A stretch of 64,000 nucleotides of DNA from a virus, in the IMG/VR virus record IMGVR_UViG_3300020411_000483, positions 1-64,000 of that record; one strand, written 5' to 3'. Below are positions 62,279-64,000 of the stretch, one piece after another (position 1 is the first letter of the stretch; each line of letters opens with the position of its first letter). Both the position numbers and the translations under genes were made by a program. Below the pieces are notes generated by a model, which was not told the DNA's origin, searched no databases, and saw only the letters and a program-made list of their open reading frames with translations.

Positions 62279-62562
62279 TAGACTTCATAGAAAGTATATC
62301 TCAAGAATAGTTCCTCCATAGGACCTATAGACCTAATGGTCTTAACATAATATTTGTTTCCGACTTGATACTTAACACAATTAGGGTTTATGCTATGATT
62401 TAGAAATCCACCTAGGGGTGTTCTGTATATTTCGCCGTTTTCAAGGTAATGTGACATACCAAGCTCTTTGCCTTCGGTTAATTCATATCGTGTGAATATA
62501 CCTTGTCCTGCTACTGGACTATTTTGCACAAAAAGTCCTTCAGGAAGTGCTCTGTAGGTCAC
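62278..62562 (-). CDS. Minimal SET-domain-like protein (putative lysine methyltransferase)
   Basis: A 94-aa protein with SET hallmarks in order: 'GQGIFTRYELTEG' (about 19-31; SET motif I usually reads GxG-x-F), 'GGFLNHSINPNCVKY' (51-65; the NHS-x-x-PN motif that binds cofactor and substrate), and 'IRSIGPMEELFLRYTFYE' (76-93; the GEEL-x-x-x-Y motif). SET enzymes transfer methyl groups from S-adenosylmethionine to protein lysines. The start is GTG at 62562, because an in-frame stop lies two codons upstream. It is very short for a SET protein, lacking pre- and post-SET parts. It sits at the head of the gp25/gp6 unit behind a GATAAATA box. Target unknown. Confidence 0.78.
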   Translation of the reverse strand: MTYRALPEGLFVQNSPVAGQGIFTRYELTEGKELGMSHYLENGEIYRTPLGGFLNHSINPNCVKYQVGNKYYVKTIRSIGPMEELFLRYTFYEV

Positions 62563-62583
62563 TATTCATAATGTAACTAATTA

Positions 62584-62778
62584 TTATTTATCAGAGAAAC
62601 GGACACCTTTGCATCCCTCTTTAGAACAGTAGTATCTTCCTTCACCTTGATTAGGTGTCAAATAGTCAACACCTTCTGCCCATTCATCCATTGCTTCTCT
62701 CACAATAGACTTTATTTCATTACGAATATACTCTTTCTGCTTTTCTCTACGCTCTTTAATCTTTTTGAAGTTAAACAT
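62584..62778 (-). CDS. Small basic protein with paired cysteines, 64 aa
   Basis: Begins MFNFKKIKERREKQKEYIRN, a strongly charged helix to about residue 35, then a C-terminal segment with 'YYCSKEGCKGVRF' (Cys-X4-Cys) that could bind metal. It starts in the ho1 stop (TAATG). Function unknown. Confidence 0.65.
   Translation of the reverse strand: MFNFKKIKERREKQKEYIRNEIKSIVREAMDEWAEGVDYLTPNQGEGRYYCSKEGCKGVRFSDK
62585..62592 (-). promoter_or_regulatory. Late-type promoter of the SET/gp25/gp6/giant unit
   Basis: Minus-strand GATAAATA overlapping the end of the 64-aa gene, 23 nt before the SET-like GTG start. Confidence 0.6.
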
Positions 62779-63455
62779 TAGTTTCCCCGTAAAAAACCTA
62801 ATAACACTTTCCAGAATCCTTTAGTAGCAGATCCTTGAATTTCATCAAATAGGTACATATTTAACCTAAATGCATAATTTGCCTCTGTAATTAGTGCATT
62901 TGTTTGAGATTCATCTAAACCAAGATTATCTAAAACGTTCCTATAGTTATTCTTAAACTCTTTAGCATCAGGTATCTTACTAAAATCGTAAAACCATAAT
63001 CCTTCACCTTTAGGTGGATTAAGTGCTTTTTGAGCAATATTGCATAAAATCTGTCCTCCAGACAAATCACCGATATATCTCGTGTAATGATGTCCTATTA
63101 ATAGGTAAGGTTCATCATTAGCAACTTGATTAATTCTATAACAATATGTGTTACATGCCTCAGTAGGTATCTGTAATGCTCTCCAATTAGGACCATAGAA
63201 GTATCTAAGGTCTCTTTCTAAGTTATTAACACGCTCTAACTCACCTTGGAATCCACTTATTATTTTCACCCAAGGATCCTCGGATTTCCTAATTTGCTCC
63301 TCCATCGTCTGATAGACGTAATAGAAATTAGTCAATAATTGACGATATTGCTCAGGGTCTAACACCCCTTTAAGGAATCCAGAAACAAATTTAGTGTTTT
63401 CTGCTGCTGAATGGGACTTTTTAGTCCCTTCCTTCAATGCTAGTGCTAATCCCAT
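62778..63455 (-). CDS. ho1: Heme oxygenase (biliverdin-forming)
   Basis: Opens heme with O2 and reduced ferredoxin to biliverdin IX-alpha, CO and iron, the first step towards phycobilin pigments. The 225-aa product has the proximal His15 in 'KKSHSAAENT', the distal-helix 'GDLSGGQ' at 129-135 and 'GHHYTRYIGDL' before it; the length is typical of cyanobacterial HO1. It is a known auxiliary gene of cyanophages, often near bilin reductases pebS or pcyA, but none is seen in this window. It overlaps the 60-aa gene upstream and the 64-aa gene downstream by 1 nt each. Confidence 0.97.
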   Translation of the reverse strand: MGLALALKEGTKKSHSAAENTKFVSGFLKGVLDPEQYRQLLTNFYYVYQTMEEQIRKSEDPWVKIISGFQGELERVNNLERDLRYFYGPNWRALQIPTEACNTYCYRINQVANDEPYLLIGHHYTRYIGDLSGGQILCNIAQKALNPPKGEGLWFYDFSKIPDAKEFKNNYRNVLDNLGLDESQTNALITEANYAFRLNMYLFDEIQGSATKGFWKVLLGFLRGN

Positions 63456-63637
63456 TATTCTGTCTCCGCAGTTTCAAATTCTTCAATTTGGTCAACATAC
63501 ACCTCATTTCCAGCAATGCGGTATTTGTGACCTCTTTCATCCTCACCAAGATATTCAAGACTATTCTCACCAGAGAAACTATGCTCTCTTAGAACAGCTT
63601 GAAGTCTATAGTGGAGCAAATCAACGTGTGATATCAT
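63455..63637 (-). CDS. Hypothetical 60-aa acidic protein
   Basis: Begins MISHVDLLHYRLQAVLREHS and has 'YLGEDERGHKYRIAGNEVYV', a probable small alpha/beta fold, then an acidic end. Its ATG overlaps the TGA of the upstream 49-aa gene (ATGA), and its stop overlaps the ho1 start. No domain recognised. Confidence 0.7.
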   Translation of the reverse strand: MISHVDLLHYRLQAVLREHSFSGENSLEYLGEDERGHKYRIAGNEVYVDQIEEFETAETE

Positions 63638-63783
63638 CTACCCTGTCCTCTATAACGCTTCTTTGCGTTATTGCGGGAAGTAGCAGACAACTTAGTGTGC
63701 ATACTTGAGCCTTGTCTAGTCTTTTTAGGGTTTGGTTGCACATAGTTAGTGGTAATCCATGCACCACCTTTTGCTTTTGCCAT
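63634..63783 (-). CDS. Small basic protein, 49 aa
   Basis: ATG at 63783 to TGA at 63634. The protein begins MAKAKGGAWITTNYVQPNPK and ends in 'SRNNAKKRYRGQGR'. Highly basic with no acidic residue, which suggests nucleic acid or virion packing (inference). It follows the PAAR-like gene by 2 nt and overlaps the next start by 3 nt. The tight fit between neighbours supports it despite its size. Confidence 0.75.
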   Translation of the reverse strand: MAKAKGGAWITTNYVQPNPKKTRQGSSMHTKLSATSRNNAKKRYRGQGR

Positions 63784-63785
63784 AG

Positions 63786-64000
63786 TTAATCACCTACGAA
63801 TACATTATTAGAAGCACCTGCAATGGTAGAGTAACACTCACCTTCAATACCTCCGTTTAGAGGATCACCGAATCTATTTGCCAATTTTCCCATTATATAC
63901 ACTGTTTTAGTGGTTGCGTGGGAAACTCGCTTATGTTTACCGCCATCACGGACATCTTCAGAGGTAAGGTACTTACCATTACAGATATCTGGTGGAGGTG
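63786..64000 (-). CDS. PAAR-like spike protein, 5' part beyond window edge
   Basis: The last 70 codons of a gene whose start lies beyond the window. The end pattern 'KTVYIMGKLANRFGDPLNGG' followed by 'STIAGASNNVFVGD' resembles PAAR-type repeats (a V-x-x-x-G-K-x-A-x-R-x-GD strand turn, then I-x-x-x-S-x-N-V-F-V). PAAR proteins sharpen the baseplate spike (T4 gp5.4). The conserved metal-binding His/Cys triad cannot be confirmed from this fragment, so the call is tentative. Confidence 0.5.
   Translation of the reverse strand, partial: PPPDICNGKYLTSEDVRDGGKHKRVSHATTKTVYIMGKLANRFGDPLNGGIEGECYSTIAGASNNVFVGD

Overview
The window is a segment of a T4-like cyanophage genome (marine cyanomyovirus type). 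All supported genes lie on the minus strand, so transcription runs from high to low coordinates. The assignment rests on a near-complete T4-type virion module (gp25, gp6, gp8, gp13-gp16, gp17-gp23) combined with two photosynthesis-related cargo genes, plastocyanin (petE) and heme oxygenase (ho1). That combination points to a phage of Synechococcus or Prochlorococcus; the exact host cannot be read from the sequence. No tRNA, CRISPR array or insertion sequence was seen.

Layout in transcription order. (1) 64000-62584: a cut-off PAAR-like protein, a 49-aa basic protein, a 60-aa protein, ho1 and a 64-aa protein, packed with 1-4 nt overlaps. (2) 62562-29244: a minimal SET-domain protein, gp25 and gp6 (baseplate wedge), a single 7,858-codon gene filling 36.2-59.8 kb, a 408-aa cupredoxin-tipped structural protein, a 1,382-aa YHYH/cupredoxin structural protein and gp8. 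(3) 29242-21569: a 2,408-aa DUF4815-like structural protein and two small coiled-coil proteins, ending in a terminator. (4) 21509-11064: a 2,152-aa fibre-like protein, then gp13, gp14, gp15, gp16, a 178-aa protein and a small basic protein with a suspicious second reading frame. (5) 11128-9534, between gp16 and gp17: a cargo island with petE, two genes of about 50 codons, an SNase-like nuclease and a one-helix membrane protein. (6) 9541-1: terminase gp17, sheath gp18, tube gp19, portal gp20, prohead core protein, protease gp21, scaffold gp22 and the start of major capsid protein gp23.

Thirteen matches or near matches to the T4-type late promoter (TATAAATA on the minus strand; CTAAATAG, GATAAATA and CATAAATA variants) sit 20-42 nt upstream of starts, which splits the module into many late units. 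Two clear intergenic rho-independent terminators follow gp18 and the coiled-coil pair; a third terminator-like hairpin lies inside the 53-codon gene just before petE.

The most unusual content is in the adhesion and baseplate-associated genes. The giant protein mosaics GSGY beta repeats, a YHYH domain, a probable beta-propeller, two LamG-like folds, helical modules, a carbohydrate-binding-like sandwich and 18 tandem copies of an unassigned Cys/YPR repeat. Two virion proteins carry Cys-X2-His-X2-Met copper-ligand patterns, in the same region of the genome as a real plastocyanin gene. Small beta modules also appear inside core proteins gp14, gp15, gp18 and gp8.
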